From the NCBI GenBank assembly GCA_944387785.1, contig CALXGG010000008.1, forward strand, positions 1-38,809: a DNA stretch of 38,809 nt. The letters run 5' to 3'. This DNA comes from an uncultured Oscillospiraceae bacterium. Its GTDB lineage: Bacteria > Bacillota > Clostridia > Oscillospirales > Oscillospiraceae. The translations under genes and the position numbers were made by a program. Shown here one piece after another: positions 10,001-17,515 of the stretch. The notes beneath the pieces were generated by a model. It was given only the letters and a program-made list of their open reading frames with translations, was not told where the DNA came from and did not search any database. How positions within the stretch are numbered: position 1 is the first letter of the stretch; each line of letters begins with the position of its first letter.

Positions 10001-10620
10001 CCAAGCTCACCGCCACCCAGCTCAAGGGCCGGGAGAAGGACCAGGAGATCGCGGCGGACACGGTGCGGCCCTATGTCCGGCGGGCCTTTGCCGCGCCGGG
10101 GTTCCTGGCGGGCCGGCGGCCCCTGGGCCCGGAGGAGCGGGGCACCGCCATGCATCTGGTGATGCAGTATCTGCCCCTGGACGGGGATGTGGACGAGGTG
10201 ATCGCCGGCCTGCTGGAGCGGAAGCTGCTGACGGCGGAGCAGGCGGAGGCGGTGGACCGGGACGCGGTCCGGCGCTTCCTGGCCTCGCCCCTGGCGGAGG
10301 AGCTGCGCCGGGCGGAGCGGGTGGAGCGGGAGTACCGCTTCAGCCTGCTGGTGCCCGCCGGGGACTATTTCCCGGGCCTGGATCCCGGCGAGGAGGCGCT
10401 GCTCCAGGGCGTGGTGGACCTGTTCGCCGTGTCAGAGGGCGGCGTCACCGTGGTGGACTTCAAGACCGACCGGGTGGCCGGGACGGAGCTGGAGCGGCGG
10501 GCGGCGGCCTATCAGCCCCAGCTCCAGGCCTACTCCGCCGCCCTGGAGCGGATCCTGGAGCTGCCGGTAAGGCGGCGGGTCCTGTACTTTTTCCACACCG
10601 GTGAGACGGCGGAGCTGTAA
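7063..10620 (+). CDS. addA: ATP-dependent helicase/nuclease AddA
   Basis: AddA (1185 aa), the UvrD-like SF1A helicase plus RecB-family nuclease partner of AddB. Visible motifs are Walker A (AAAGSGKTRVLVDRL, near residue 25), the DEYQDTNQ helicase motif II near 405, GDVKQSIYRFR just after it, and the motif V/VI regions IMSIHRSKGLEFPIVLL and VLYVGMTRAKEKL. The C-terminal nuclease core has GTAMHLVMQYL followed by VVDFKTDRV. The start is GTG within a GTGA overlap with addB; the first residues (MSIQLTKEQQAVVDDRGG) match the usual AddA N-terminus. The C-terminus is complete. No terminator is obvious after it; the next gene has its own promoter. The assignment is very secure. Confidence 0.97.
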   Translation: MSIQLTKEQQAVVDDRGGRLLVSAAAGSGKTRVLVDRLFSRVLGEEKANVDDFLIITYTRAAAAELRGRIAQELAKRLAERSGDRHLQRQLLLVYQADIKTIDAFCTALLRENVHLLDFGGSRGLTADFRVLDESEAELLRRRVLPRVLEEFYTDMTPGAVLLADAFGFGRDDGRLEELVLTLHDKIQSHAYPEQWLAEQASAWRALPGDVGETAYGRELLAALGRRARHWAGLLGAGAAEAAGDEKLLKGYAPAFLAGAALLENLAAAAEKGWDAARNCTLAFPSLSPVRKCEAPELKARLQSQWKRCKEEMRAALAVLDASAAEAAEDLGRSAPAMEALLSLCAAFGRAYQAEKLRRNVTDFSDQEHAAVGLLLGEDGIPTELSRIVSGRYLEVMVDEYQDTNQVQNCIFEAVSEGGKRLFTVGDVKQSIYRFRLADPTIFLERYRAYPMAGQEEAGAPRKILLSRNFRSRQPVLDAVNFVFRAILSREMGEMDYGEEEALHFGADYLPSRQDCETEFHLLGVPRGRREENPLSRPLEEARFAARRIRRLLDEGFPVTDEDTGALRPCRPEDIAILMRSPGPRLRHYVRALAEEGIPCAVQENEDFFSTMEVAVVYSLLQILDNPRQDVPLIAVLRSPLFGFTPDRLAVIRGGHPQGDFYAALAADGAEDSRAFLEQLALLRDEAKDLSVHSLLWRIFDRWNVLGVFGAMEGGERRRENLITLCGYARSFEQSGYRGLFAFVSQLRRLLENGEQPVVSTGSVTTGVQIMSIHRSKGLEFPIVLLTDLSKPFNRMDFQAPMLVHPQLGLGPMFIDLDRHIRYPTAAHRAVGERLSREMRAEEMRVLYVGMTRAKEKLIMTASLAYPEKKLAELTALSALPVPPETVAAAKSMAEWILLPLLGRREAAGLRAMAGMEEGLWSPAEDLPWTVAFHDVLAPSGATPAEAGGPAEASVNPGPVPDEGALGYQYPYAAACTAPTKLTATQLKGREKDQEIAADTVRPYVRRAFAAPGFLAGRRPLGPEERGTAMHLVMQYLPLDGDVDEVIAGLLERKLLTAEQAEAVDRDAVRRFLASPLAEELRRAERVEREYRFSLLVPAGDYFPGLDPGEEALLQGVVDLFAVSEGGVTVVDFKTDRVAGTELERRAAAYQPQLQAYSAALERILELPVRRRVLYFFHTGETAEL

Positions 10621-10647
10621 GAATTTTGGATCGCGGGCAGATTCTTC

Positions 10648-10676
10648 TTGTACTTTCCGCAAAAATTGTATATGAT
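10648..10676 (+). promoter_or_regulatory. Sigma-A type promoter for the rpiR-baiN-cmk-plsC-ispH operon
   Basis: TTGTAC at 10648-10653, exactly 17 nt, then TATGAT at 10671-10676, in an AT-rich gap between addA and the RpiR-type gene. The predicted start is about 10683, roughly 30 nt before the start codon. The closely packed genes up to 16073 are probably read from here. Confidence 0.65.
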
Positions 10677-10714
10677 AACAGAGAATGATTATTTTTGGCG
10701 GAGGAAGGGCAACC

Positions 10715-11581
10715 ATGACCAGGGACGTACTGCACATCATCCAGGAGAAGATGACCGGTTTTTCCAAGGGGCAAAAGCGGATCGCCGGATATATCCTCTC
10801 CGATTACGACAAGGCCGCCTTCATGACCGCCAACAAGCTGGGGACCGTGGTGGGCGTCAGCGAGTCCACGGTGGTCCGTTTTGCCGCGGAGCTGGGCTAC
10901 GAGGGCTATCCTGCCATGCAGAAGGCCCTCCAGGAGATCGTCCGCAGCAAGCTCACCTCCATCCAGCGGATCCGGGCCTCCAACGAGCGGCTCTTCGGCT
11001 CCGATGTAGTGACCACGGTGCTGCAAAGCGATATGGACAAGATCCGCTCCGCCATCGAGAGCATGGACCGCGCTGCCTTTGAAAGCGTGGTGGACAAGCT
11101 GATGGGGGCCCGGCATATCTACATACTGGGCGTCCGCTCCAGCTCCTTCCTGGCGGGGTATCTCCACTTCTACTTCCACCTGATCTTTGAAAACGTGACC
11201 CTGGTCACCAGCAACAGCGCCGGCGATATCCTGGAGAGCATCCTGCGGATCGGCCCCGGGGACGTGCTGGTGGGCATCAGCTTCCCCCGGTACTCCCAGT
11301 CCACCGTCAAGGGCGTCCGCTTCGCCCACGACCGGGGGGCGGATATCGTGGCCATCACCGACAGCGCTCTCTCGCCGCTGTACTCCATGGCCTCCACGGC
11401 CCTTCTGGCCAGCAGCGACATGATCTCCTTCGTGGACTCCCTTGTGGCTCCCTTCAGCCTCCTCAACGCCCTCATCGTGGCGGCGGGCCACCGGAAGGAC
11501 GCGGACATCTCCCAGATCTTCAACCGGCTGGAGGGGATCTGGGAAGAGTACGGCGTGTTCGGCCAGAGCGACGATGTGTGA
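10715..11581 (+). CDS. MurR/RpiR-family transcriptional regulator
   Basis: Regulator of the RpiR family (288 aa) with an N-terminal helix-turn-helix (residues about 1-77; ANKLGTVVGVSESTVVRFAAELGYEGYPAMQ) and a C-terminal SIS sugar-phosphate-binding domain (about 120-260; IYILGVRSSSFLAGY, GDVLVGISFPRYSQS). Family members usually sense phosphorylated sugars or amino sugars and repress or activate nearby catabolic genes. Here no sugar genes are adjacent, so the effector and targets are unknown. The ATG at 10715 is preferred because GGAGGAAGG sits 6 nt upstream; the earlier ATG at 10685 has no ribosome site and lies almost on the predicted transcription start. The stop overlaps the start of the next gene. 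Family call secure, target unknown. Confidence 0.9.
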   Translation: MTRDVLHIIQEKMTGFSKGQKRIAGYILSDYDKAAFMTANKLGTVVGVSESTVVRFAAELGYEGYPAMQKALQEIVRSKLTSIQRIRASNERLFGSDVVTTVLQSDMDKIRSAIESMDRAAFESVVDKLMGARHIYILGVRSSSFLAGYLHFYFHLIFENVTLVTSNSAGDILESILRIGPGDVLVGISFPRYSQSTVKGVRFAHDRGADIVAITDSALSPLYSMASTALLASSDMISFVDSLVAPFSLLNALIVAAGHRKDADISQIFNRLEGIWEEYGVFGQSDDV

Positions 11582-12824
11582 GATGGGGTACGATGTGATC
11601 GTGGCGGGCGGCGGCCCCGCCGGTATGATGGCCGCCATCGCCGCCGCGGAAAACGGCGCGCGGGTGTGCCTGTTGGAGCCCAACGAGCGGCTGGGCAAAA
11701 AGCTCAATATCACCGGCAAGGGCCGGTGCAACGTGACCAACAACTGCGGCGCGGAGGAGCTCCAGGGGAAAATGTGCTGTAATGGAAAATTCCTTTACAG
11801 TGCTTTCTCCCAATATGATCCCTCCGATGTGATGCGTTTTTTTGAGGACCACGGCGTACCGCTGAAGACGGAGCGGGGCAACCGGGTGTTCCCGGTGTCC
11901 GACCGCTCTTTCGACATCAGCGCCGCCCTGGAGAAATATCTCAGGACCTTGGGCGTGGAGCTGGCAAGGGACCGGGTGGAGGCCCTGTGGCTGGAGGACG
12001 GCGCCCTCCGGGGCGCGGTCTGCCGGGGCGGCCGCCGGGAGGCAAGGCGGGTGGTGGTGGCCACCGGGGGCATGTCCTACCCCCTCACCGGCAGCACCGG
12101 TGACGGCTACCGCCTGGCCCGGTCCGCGGGGCACACGGTGACGGAGCTGCGGGGTTCCCTGGTGCCCCTGTGCGCCGCTGGGACGCTGTGCCAGCGGCTC
12201 CAGGGGCTGAGCCTGCGGAACGTGACGCTGCGGGCTTATGAGGAGGACAAGCTCATCTACCAGGAGCTGGGGGAGATGCTCTTTACCCACTTCGGCGTCA
12301 GCGGCCCTCTGGTGCTGTCGGCCTCGGCCCACATGCGCCGGTTCGGCCAGCGGCGGTACCGGCTGGAGATCGACCTCAAGCCCGCCCTGGATCCGGAGGC
12401 TTTGGACAAGCGGCTGCTGTCGGATTTCCAGCGGCGGCAGAACAGCGATCTGATCAACGCCCTGGACGACCTGCTGCCCAGGAAGCTCATCGAGCCCTTT
12501 GTGGACCTGACGGGGATACCGCCCCGGCAGAAGGTCCACGACCTCACCCGGGAGCAGCGCCAGGGGATCCTGGGCCTTCTGAAGGCCCTGCCGGTGGAGA
12601 TCACCGGCCCCCGCCCGGTGGAGGAGGCCATCGTCACCGCCGGCGGTGTTTCTGTGAAGGAGGTCAACCCCTCCACCATGGAGTCCCGGCTGCTGCCGGG
12701 GCTGTATTTTGCCGGGGAAGTGCTAGACGTGGACGCCTATACCGGCGGCTTCAATTTGCAGATCGCCTGGTCTACCGGCCGCCTGGCCGGGACATCGGCG
12801 GCCCGGGCCGCCTGGTCTGATTAA
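11574..12824 (+). CDS. BaiN/HI0933-family NAD(P)/FAD-dependent oxidoreductase
   Basis: Flavoprotein (416 aa from this start) of the HI0933/YhiN/BaiN family. The N-terminal FAD-binding Rossmann motif is DVIVAGGGPAGMMAA, followed by the family signature NITGKGRCNVTN. The C-terminus has the typical GLYFAGEVLDVDAYTGGFN dinucleotide-binding end. Most members have no proven function; a BaiN enzyme in bile-acid-dehydroxylating clostridia has been implicated in bile acid reduction, but similarity at family level does not establish that here. The start is uncertain: ATG 11574 overlaps the regulator by 8 nt, while ATG 11583 is the next in-frame choice; neither has a strong ribosome site, so coupling to the upstream gene is likely. 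It lies directly upstream of cmk, an order I recall from related Clostridia. Confidence 0.88.
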   Translation: MCEMGYDVIVAGGGPAGMMAAIAAAENGARVCLLEPNERLGKKLNITGKGRCNVTNNCGAEELQGKMCCNGKFLYSAFSQYDPSDVMRFFEDHGVPLKTERGNRVFPVSDRSFDISAALEKYLRTLGVELARDRVEALWLEDGALRGAVCRGGRREARRVVVATGGMSYPLTGSTGDGYRLARSAGHTVTELRGSLVPLCAAGTLCQRLQGLSLRNVTLRAYEEDKLIYQELGEMLFTHFGVSGPLVLSASAHMRRFGQRRYRLEIDLKPALDPEALDKRLLSDFQRRQNSDLINALDDLLPRKLIEPFVDLTGIPPRQKVHDLTREQRQGILGLLKALPVEITGPRPVEEAIVTAGGVSVKEVNPSTMESRLLPGLYFAGEVLDVDAYTGGFNLQIAWSTGRLAGTSAARAAWSD

Positions 12825-12853
12825 GCGGGGCGGAGAGGAAGGAAAAAAAGCGT

Positions 12854-13540
12854 ATGGACGAGAGAAAAAACTTTGCCGTGGCCATCGACGGGCCCAGCGG
12901 GGCGGGGAAGAGCACCCTGGCCCGGAGCGTGGCCCGGGAGCTGGGGGCGGTGTATGTGGACACCGGGGCCATCTACCGCACGGTGGGCTACTGCGCCTGG
13001 CGGCGGGGGATCGACCCCGGGGCGGCGGAGGAGATCCGGGCCCTTCTGCCTGAGATACAGGTCACCATGGACTACGACGCCGACGGGCTCCAGCGGATGT
13101 ACCTCAACGGGGAGGACGTAACGAAGGAGATCCGGCTGCCCCAGATCTCCATGTACGCCTCCCGGGTGTCGGCCCTGCCGGAGGTGCGGGCCTTCCTGAT
13201 GGACATGCAGCGGGATATGGCCCGGCGGTACAGCGTGGTGATGGACGGCCGGGACATCGGCACGGTGGTGCTGCCCCAGGCGGATGTGAAGATCTTCCTT
13301 ACCGCCAGCGTGGAGGACCGGGCCCGCCGCCGCTGGGAGGAGCTGAAGGAGAGGGGGACGCCCAAGGACTTCGGTGAGCTTCTGGAGGAGATCCGCCAGC
13401 GGGATTACAACGACGCCCACCGGGCCGCCTCGCCCCTGCGGGCGGCGGAGGACGCAGTCTATTTGGATACCACCGGCAATACCTTTGAAAAAAGCAGGGG
13501 TCAGATCCTGGAGATCATTAAGGAGCGCATCGGCCAATGA
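12854..13540 (+). CDS. cmk: Cytidylate kinase
   Basis: CMP/dCMP kinase (228 aa), which phosphorylates CMP and dCMP with ATP in pyrimidine salvage and RNA turnover. It shows the P-loop DGPSGAGKSTLARS near residue 12, the substrate-binding segment VDTGAIYRTVGY, and the CMP kinase signature VMDGRDIGTVVLP near 130, followed by the lid region with RARRRWEELKERG. The length is typical of the family. The ATG is preceded by GAGAGGAAGGAAA. The stop overlaps the plsC start (ATGA). Confidence 0.96.
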   Translation: MDERKNFAVAIDGPSGAGKSTLARSVARELGAVYVDTGAIYRTVGYCAWRRGIDPGAAEEIRALLPEIQVTMDYDADGLQRMYLNGEDVTKEIRLPQISMYASRVSALPEVRAFLMDMQRDMARRYSVVMDGRDIGTVVLPQADVKIFLTASVEDRARRRWEELKERGTPKDFGELLEEIRQRDYNDAHRAASPLRAAEDAVYLDTTGNTFEKSRGQILEIIKERIGQ

Positions 13541-14130
13541 ACCGTTTTTATCATATTGCTTATGTGTTTGTGAAGCCTTTCATTTCCCTTTTGTTCCCCC
13601 ACCGGGTGGTGGGGCTGGAAAACCTGCCGGAGGGCGGCGCCCTGCTGTGCGCCAACCACGCCAGCGGCTGGGACCCGGTGCTCATCGCCGTGTGCCTGCC
13701 CAATGATTCCCGGCTGGCCTTCATGGGCAAGGACTCCCTGTTCCGCATCCCGGTGCTGGGCTGGCTGATCCGCAAGCTGGGGGCGTTCCCGGTGAAGCGG
13801 GGCGGCAACGACCTGGTGGCCATGAAGGCCGCCATGAAGGCCCTCACCGACGGCCGGCGGCTGCTGGTGTTCCCCGAGGGCACCCGGGTGGCCCACCAGG
13901 GGGACACGGAGGCCAAGGGCGGCGTGACGGTGATGGCCACCCGCACCGGCACCCCCATGGTGCCCATCTACTGCGGCGGGAAGCACAAGCTGTTCCGCCG
14001 CACCACGGTGGTGTTCGGGGAGCCCTACCGCCCGGTGATCGCCGGCCGGCGGCCCACCCCGGAGGAGAACCACCAGGCGGCGGAGGAGATCCTCTCCCGG
14101 ATCTATGGCCTGGCGGAGGTCCGGGGATGA
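13537..14130 (+). CDS. plsC: 1-acyl-sn-glycerol-3-phosphate acyltransferase
   Basis: Membrane-associated lysophosphatidic acid acyltransferase (197 aa), the second acylation step of phosphatidic acid synthesis. A hydrophobic N-terminal segment is followed by the catalytic HX4D motif (CANHASGWDPVL near residue 40), the glycerolphosphate-binding region (FMGKDSLFRIP, GAFPVKRGG) and FPEGTRV near 110. It sits between cmk and ispH with ATGA overlaps at both ends, so the three are translationally coupled. Acyl-chain specificity cannot be read from the sequence. The assignment to the PlsC family is secure; a role on another acyl acceptor is possible but less likely. Confidence 0.93.
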   Translation: MNRFYHIAYVFVKPFISLLFPHRVVGLENLPEGGALLCANHASGWDPVLIAVCLPNDSRLAFMGKDSLFRIPVLGWLIRKLGAFPVKRGGNDLVAMKAAMKALTDGRRLLVFPEGTRVAHQGDTEAKGGVTVMATRTGTPMVPIYCGGKHKLFRRTTVVFGEPYRPVIAGRRPTPEENHQAAEEILSRIYGLAEVRG

Positions 14131-16073
14131 AGGTGATCATGGCCGGCAGCGCCGGATTCTGCTTCGGCGTGGACCGGGCGGTGCGGATGGCGGAGGAGCT
14201 GGCCGCCTCCGCGGAGCGGCCCCGGATGCTGGGCTGCGTGATCCACAACGACCATGTGATGGCGGCCCTGCGGGAACAGGGCATGGAGCAGATCGACGAC
14301 CCCGCCCAGGCGGAGGCCGGGGACAGCGTGCTGCTGCGGGCCCACGGCGCGGGCCGGGCGGTGTACGAGGAGCTGGAGCGGCGGGGCGCCGCCGTGGTGG
14401 ACGCCACCTGCCCCAAGGTGGCCCGGGTCCATCAGATCGTGGCCCGGGCGGAGGAGGAGGGGCGCCGGTGTGTGATGGTCGGCGATCCCGGCCACCCCGA
14501 GGTCCGGGGCGTGGCGGGCTGGTGCCGGTCCCTGCTGGTGTTCCGGGGCCCGGAGGAAGTGGAGCGGTGGCTGGCCGATACCCCGGAGGCTGCGCAGCTG
14601 CCCCTGACGGCGGTGGCCCAGACCACCCTTGTTCGGGCTGTTTGGGAAAGTTCTTTGAAATTTCTAAAAAAACAGTGTACAAATCTGAAAATATTTGATA
14701 CAATATGCAGTGCTACGCATATACGACAAACGGAGGCCGCTGAAATAGCCGCCAAAGTGGACGTTATGGTGGTGGTTGGCGATCCGAAAAGCGCCAACAC
14801 GAAGCACCTGACAGACATCTGCCGCCTGTATTGCCCCCGGGTTTTCCAGATCGAAAATGCGGACGCGCTTCCCAGGCAGGCTCTGCAAGGCTGCTTTGTG
14901 GCTGGCCTGACGGCGGGGGCCTCCACGCCTGCGAGCATCATAAAGGAGGTCAAAAAGACGATGAGTGAAGAAAAAATCCCTGGCGAAGGCATGGAAAATT
15001 TTGCCGAAATGTTTGAACAGTATACCAATACTTTAAATACAGGAGATAAGGTAACCGGCGTGGTCACCGCCATTACCCCCACGGAAGTCCACGTGGATCT
15101 GGGCTGCAAGCAGGCCGGTTACATCCCTGTGGACCAGCTGACCGACGACCCCTCCGTGAAGCCCGAGGATGTGGTCAAGGTAGGCGACGAGGTGGAGCTG
15201 TTCGTTATCCGCGTCAACGATATCGAGGGCTACGCCACCCTCTCCAAGAAGCGCCTGGACGCCGCCAAGGTGTGGGAGAACATCGAGGAGGCCTGCAACA
15301 GCAAGGAGGTCCTGGAGGGCACCGTCACCGAAGAGAACAAGGGCGGCATCGTCGTCTCCGTCAAGGGCGTGCGGGTGTTCGTCCCCGCTTCCCAGTCCGG
15401 CCTGCCCCGTGACGCCGCCATGAGCCAGCTGCTCAAGCAGAAGGTCTCCCTGCGGATCACCGAGGTGAACAAGGCCCGCCGCCGCGTGGTGGGCTCCATC
15501 AAGGCCGTGCAGCAGGAGGCCCGTCAGGCCGCCGCTGCCGCCGTTTGGGCTGAGATCGAGGTGGGCAAGCACTACACCGGCACCGTCAAGAGCATGACCA
15601 GCTACGGCGTGTTCGTGGACATCGGCGGCGTGGACGGGATGGTACATATCTCCGACCTGTCCTGGAGCCGCATCAAGCACCCCTCCGAAGTGGTGTCCGT
15701 GGGCGATACCCTGGATGTGTACGTCATCTCCTTCGACCCCGAGAAGAAGAAGATCTCCCTGGGCGTGAAGGACCGCTCCACCAACCCCTGGCAGGTGTTC
15801 ATGGACACCTACAAGGTGGGCGATGTGGCTTCCGTCCGGATCGTGAAGCTGATGCAGTTCGGCGCCTTTGCTGAGGTCGTTCCCGGTGTGGACGGCCTGA
15901 TCCACATCTCCCAGATCGCTGACCGCCGGATCGAGAAGCCCGGCGACGTCCTCAGCGAGGGTCAGATCGTGGACGCCAAGATCACCGCCGTGGACGAGGA
16001 GAAGAAGAAGATCTCTCTGTCCATCCGGGCCCTGCTGGCTCCCGCCCCCGCCGCGGAGGACGAGGAGGAGTAA
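14127..16073 (+). CDS. ispH: IspH (HMBPP reductase) fused to four S1 RNA-binding domains
   Basis: Bifunctional protein (648 aa). Residues 1 to about 275 are 4-hydroxy-3-methylbut-2-enyl diphosphate reductase, the 4Fe-4S enzyme ending the MEP pathway. The cluster cysteines are C12 (GFCFGV), the Cys of DATCPKVARVHQ and the Cys of FDTICSATHIRQ. Substrate residues include HPEVRG, AQTT, DPKSANTKHL and GASTPASI. From about 304 to 635 come four S1 domains, as in ribosomal protein S1 or a related RNA-binding protein (for example MTSYGVFVDIGGVDGMVHIS). This IspH-S1 fusion is known in Clostridia. The first start is an ATGA overlap with plsC. Oddities: codon use turns AT-rich from about 14640 to 15060, then becomes a different GC-rich pattern in the S1 half, and a strong in-frame ribosome site precedes Met279 at the domain junction, so a separate 370-residue S1 protein is possible. 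Confidence 0.95.
   Translation: MKVIMAGSAGFCFGVDRAVRMAEELAASAERPRMLGCVIHNDHVMAALREQGMEQIDDPAQAEAGDSVLLRAHGAGRAVYEELERRGAAVVDATCPKVARVHQIVARAEEEGRRCVMVGDPGHPEVRGVAGWCRSLLVFRGPEEVERWLADTPEAAQLPLTAVAQTTLVRAVWESSLKFLKKQCTNLKIFDTICSATHIRQTEAAEIAAKVDVMVVVGDPKSANTKHLTDICRLYCPRVFQIENADALPRQALQGCFVAGLTAGASTPASIIKEVKKTMSEEKIPGEGMENFAEMFEQYTNTLNTGDKVTGVVTAITPTEVHVDLGCKQAGYIPVDQLTDDPSVKPEDVVKVGDEVELFVIRVNDIEGYATLSKKRLDAAKVWENIEEACNSKEVLEGTVTEENKGGIVVSVKGVRVFVPASQSGLPRDAAMSQLLKQKVSLRITEVNKARRRVVGSIKAVQQEARQAAAAAVWAEIEVGKHYTGTVKSMTSYGVFVDIGGVDGMVHISDLSWSRIKHPSEVVSVGDTLDVYVISFDPEKKKISLGVKDRSTNPWQVFMDTYKVGDVASVRIVKLMQFGAFAEVVPGVDGLIHISQIADRRIEKPGDVLSEGQIVDAKITAVDEEKKKISLSIRALLAPAPAAEDEEE
14655..14704 (+). 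promoter_or_regulatory. Possible internal promoters inside ispH
   Basis: Two overlapping sigma-A-like pairs lie in the AT-rich part of ispH: TTGAAA (14655-14660), 17 nt, TACAAA (14678-14683); and TGTACA (14676-14681), 17 nt, TACAAT (14699-14704). Both would give transcripts starting within ispH and containing the internal Met279 start. The sequence also encodes conserved IspH residues, so a chance match is possible. Confidence 0.35.
14942..14963 (+). promoter_or_regulatory. Strong internal ribosome-binding site and in-frame ATG at the IspH/S1 junction
   Basis: AAAGGAGGT at 14942-14950 is followed 10 nt later by ATG at 14961, in the ispH frame (Met279) exactly where the IspH domain ends and the S1 part begins. 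The following residues, MSEEKIPGEGMENFAEM, resemble the N-terminus of a free protein. Internal initiation would give a separate S1-domain protein. The site also encodes a Lys-Glu-Val-Lys-Lys stretch, so coding constraint alone could explain it. Confidence 0.5.
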
Positions 16074-16094
16074 TCCCGATCCCAAGCCCCACAG

Positions 16095-16127
16095 AGGCAG
16101 GCAGCGCGACCGCTGCCTGCCTTTTTT
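16095..16127 (+). terminator. Rho-independent terminator of the ispH operon
   Basis: A perfect 12-bp stem, AGGCAGGCAGCG (16095-16106) with CGCTGCCTGCCT (16111-16122), a 4-nt loop and six T residues. It lies 21 nt after the ispH-S1 stop and ends the run that starts at the RpiR-type gene. Confidence 0.93.
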
Positions 16128-16177
16128 GCCGGCTCTGGGACCCGGAGGGATAAAATCAGCCCGTTTCCTGATAGAAC

Positions 16178-16206
16178 TTGCAATTTTGCCCGCCAAAGGG
16201 TACAAT
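16178..16206 (+). promoter_or_regulatory. Sigma-A type promoter for carD-ispD-ispF
   Basis: TTGCAA at 16178-16183, a 17-nt spacer and TACAAT at 16201-16206, between the ispH operon terminator and the CarD-like gene. This gives a leader of roughly 75 nt. Nothing else is evident in the 213-nt gap from 16074 to 16286. Confidence 0.65.
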
Positions 16207-16286
16207 AAGTACAAAGTCACCCTTTCCGGCGGGGCCGAAGGAGCTTTTTGGTGGAGAAGTGTACTGTGGGGAAAGGCGGGTGGAAT

Positions 16287-16778
16287 ATGTTTGGTATCGG
16301 GGACAAGGTGGCCCATCCCATGCATGGCGCGGGCGTGATCGCGGACATTGTCAGGGAGAAGGTCGCCGGGGCCGTCCAGGACTACTATGTGTTTCGCATG
16401 TCCGTGGGCGGGCTGGTGCTGAAGATCCCCACCGCCTCCAGCCATGCGGTGGGCCTGCGCCCCGTGGTGGGCTCGGAGGAGGCCCGGCGCCTGCTGTCCG
16501 CCCTGCCGGCCATGGAGACGGAAATGGTCAGCAACTGGAACCGCCGCTACCGGGAGAACCTCCAGCGCATCAAGAGCGGGGATCTCTACGAGGTGGCGGG
16601 GGTCATCAAGGGCCTGGCCCTGCGGGACAGCCAGCAGGGGCTCTCCACCGGGGAGCGGAAGATGCTCCACACCGCAAAGCAGATCCTGGTTTCAGAGATC
16701 GTCCTGGCCCTGGGGGAGGACTATGAATCCATTGAGGGGCGGATCAACGCCGCCGTGGCGGGAGAACAAGTGGTATGA
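16287..16778 (+). CDS. CarD-like RNA polymerase-binding transcriptional regulator
   Basis: CarD/CdnL-type protein (163 aa). The N-terminal RNAP-interacting domain (about 1-60) begins MFGIGDKVAHPMHGAGVIADI, the Tudor-like fold also found in the Mfd/TRCF interaction domain; a helical C-terminal domain follows (residues about 65-160, with RRYRENLQRIKSGDLYEVA). CarD proteins bind the RNAP beta lobe and stabilise promoter open complexes. The ATG at 16287 is chosen because the family motif starts there and an AAAGGCGGG stretch precedes it; a longer in-frame start at 16248 would add 13 unrelated residues. It is first in a three-gene unit with ispD and ispF and overlaps ispD by ATGA. Whether it regulates that unit or acts globally is not visible. 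Confidence 0.9.
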   Translation: MFGIGDKVAHPMHGAGVIADIVREKVAGAVQDYYVFRMSVGGLVLKIPTASSHAVGLRPVVGSEEARRLLSALPAMETEMVSNWNRRYRENLQRIKSGDLYEVAGVIKGLALRDSQQGLSTGERKMLHTAKQILVSEIVLALGEDYESIEGRINAAVAGEQVV

Positions 16779-17515
16779 AGAGATTATTGCACAAGCTGCT
16801 TTCCAAAAAGGAGAAAATCGAACCTGTCTGCAGCGCGGTGGTGGCCGCCGCAGGCAGCTCACGGCGCATGGGCGGCGGCAACAAGCTGCTGCTGCCCCTG
16901 GAGGGGATCCCTGTGCTGGCCCGCACCCTGCGGGCCCTGGACGAGGCGGAGCTGGTGGCGGAGATCGTGGTGGCTGCCCGGGAGGAGGACCTCCTGCCCA
17001 TCGCCGACCTCTGCAAGACCTATGGGATCGTCAAGCCGGTCAAGATCGTCCGGGGCGGGGAGACCCGGGGGGCCTCGGTGCTGGCGGCGGCCCTGGAGTG
17101 CCGGGAGGACGCCGCCTTCATCGCCGTCCACGACGGGGCCCGGCCCCTGGCGGAGCCGGAGCTCATCGACCGGGTGATCCGCCTGGCGATGCGGACCAAC
17201 GCCGCGGCGCCGGCGGTGCCGGTGAAGGACACCATCAAGGTGGCGGCTGACGGGAAGGTGGTCAGCACGCCGGACCGGGAGACCCTGCGCTGCGTCCAGA
17301 CCCCCCAGGTGTTCGACGGGGCGCTGCTGCGGGCGGCGCTCCAGGCCGCCCTGGCGGCAGACGCGCCCATCACCGACGACTGCTCCGCGGTGGAGCGGAT
17401 GGGCAAGGAGGTCTACTTGACAGAGGGCTCCTATGAGAACATCAAGATCACCACGCCGGAGGACATGGCCCTGGCGGCGGCGATCCTGCAGCGGAGAGAG
17501 GAGGCCCTGGGATGA
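16775..17515 (+). CDS. ispD: 2-C-methyl-D-erythritol 4-phosphate cytidylyltransferase
   Basis: IspD (246 aa) transfers CMP from CTP to methylerythritol phosphate in the MEP isoprenoid pathway. It has the nucleotidyltransferase motif [20 protein letters not shown] near residue 22, the metal/substrate region [23 protein letters not shown], the [12 protein letters not shown] segment near 170 and the C-terminal [13 protein letters not shown]. The roughly 20 residues before the first motif are more than most IspD proteins have, but the ATG lies in an ATGA overlap with the upstream gene and the next in-frame methionine is already inside the active-site motif, so I keep this start. It overlaps ispF by 4 nt. 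Confidence 0.95.
   Translation: MKRLLHKLLSKKEKIEPVCSAVVAAAGSSRRMGGGNKLLLPLEGIPVLARTLRALDEAELVAEIVVAAREEDLLPIADLCKTYGIVKPVKIVRGGETRGASVLAAALECREDAAFIAVHDGARPLAEPELIDRVIRLAMRTNAAAPAVPVKDTIKVAADGKVVSTPDRETLRCVQTPQVFDGALLRAALQAALAADAPITDDCSAVERMGKEVYLTEGSYENIKITTPEDMALAAAILQRREEALG

Noticed and set aside
7036..10155. 1039-codon minus-strand frame opposite addA
   Set aside because: Shadow of the GC3 bias of addA, with low-complexity composition and no family motif.
14640..15060. AT-rich island in ispH as horizontally acquired DNA
   Set aside because: The frame is unbroken and the segment encodes conserved IspH active-site residues, so insertion of foreign DNA is not supported; a replaced tract remains possible.
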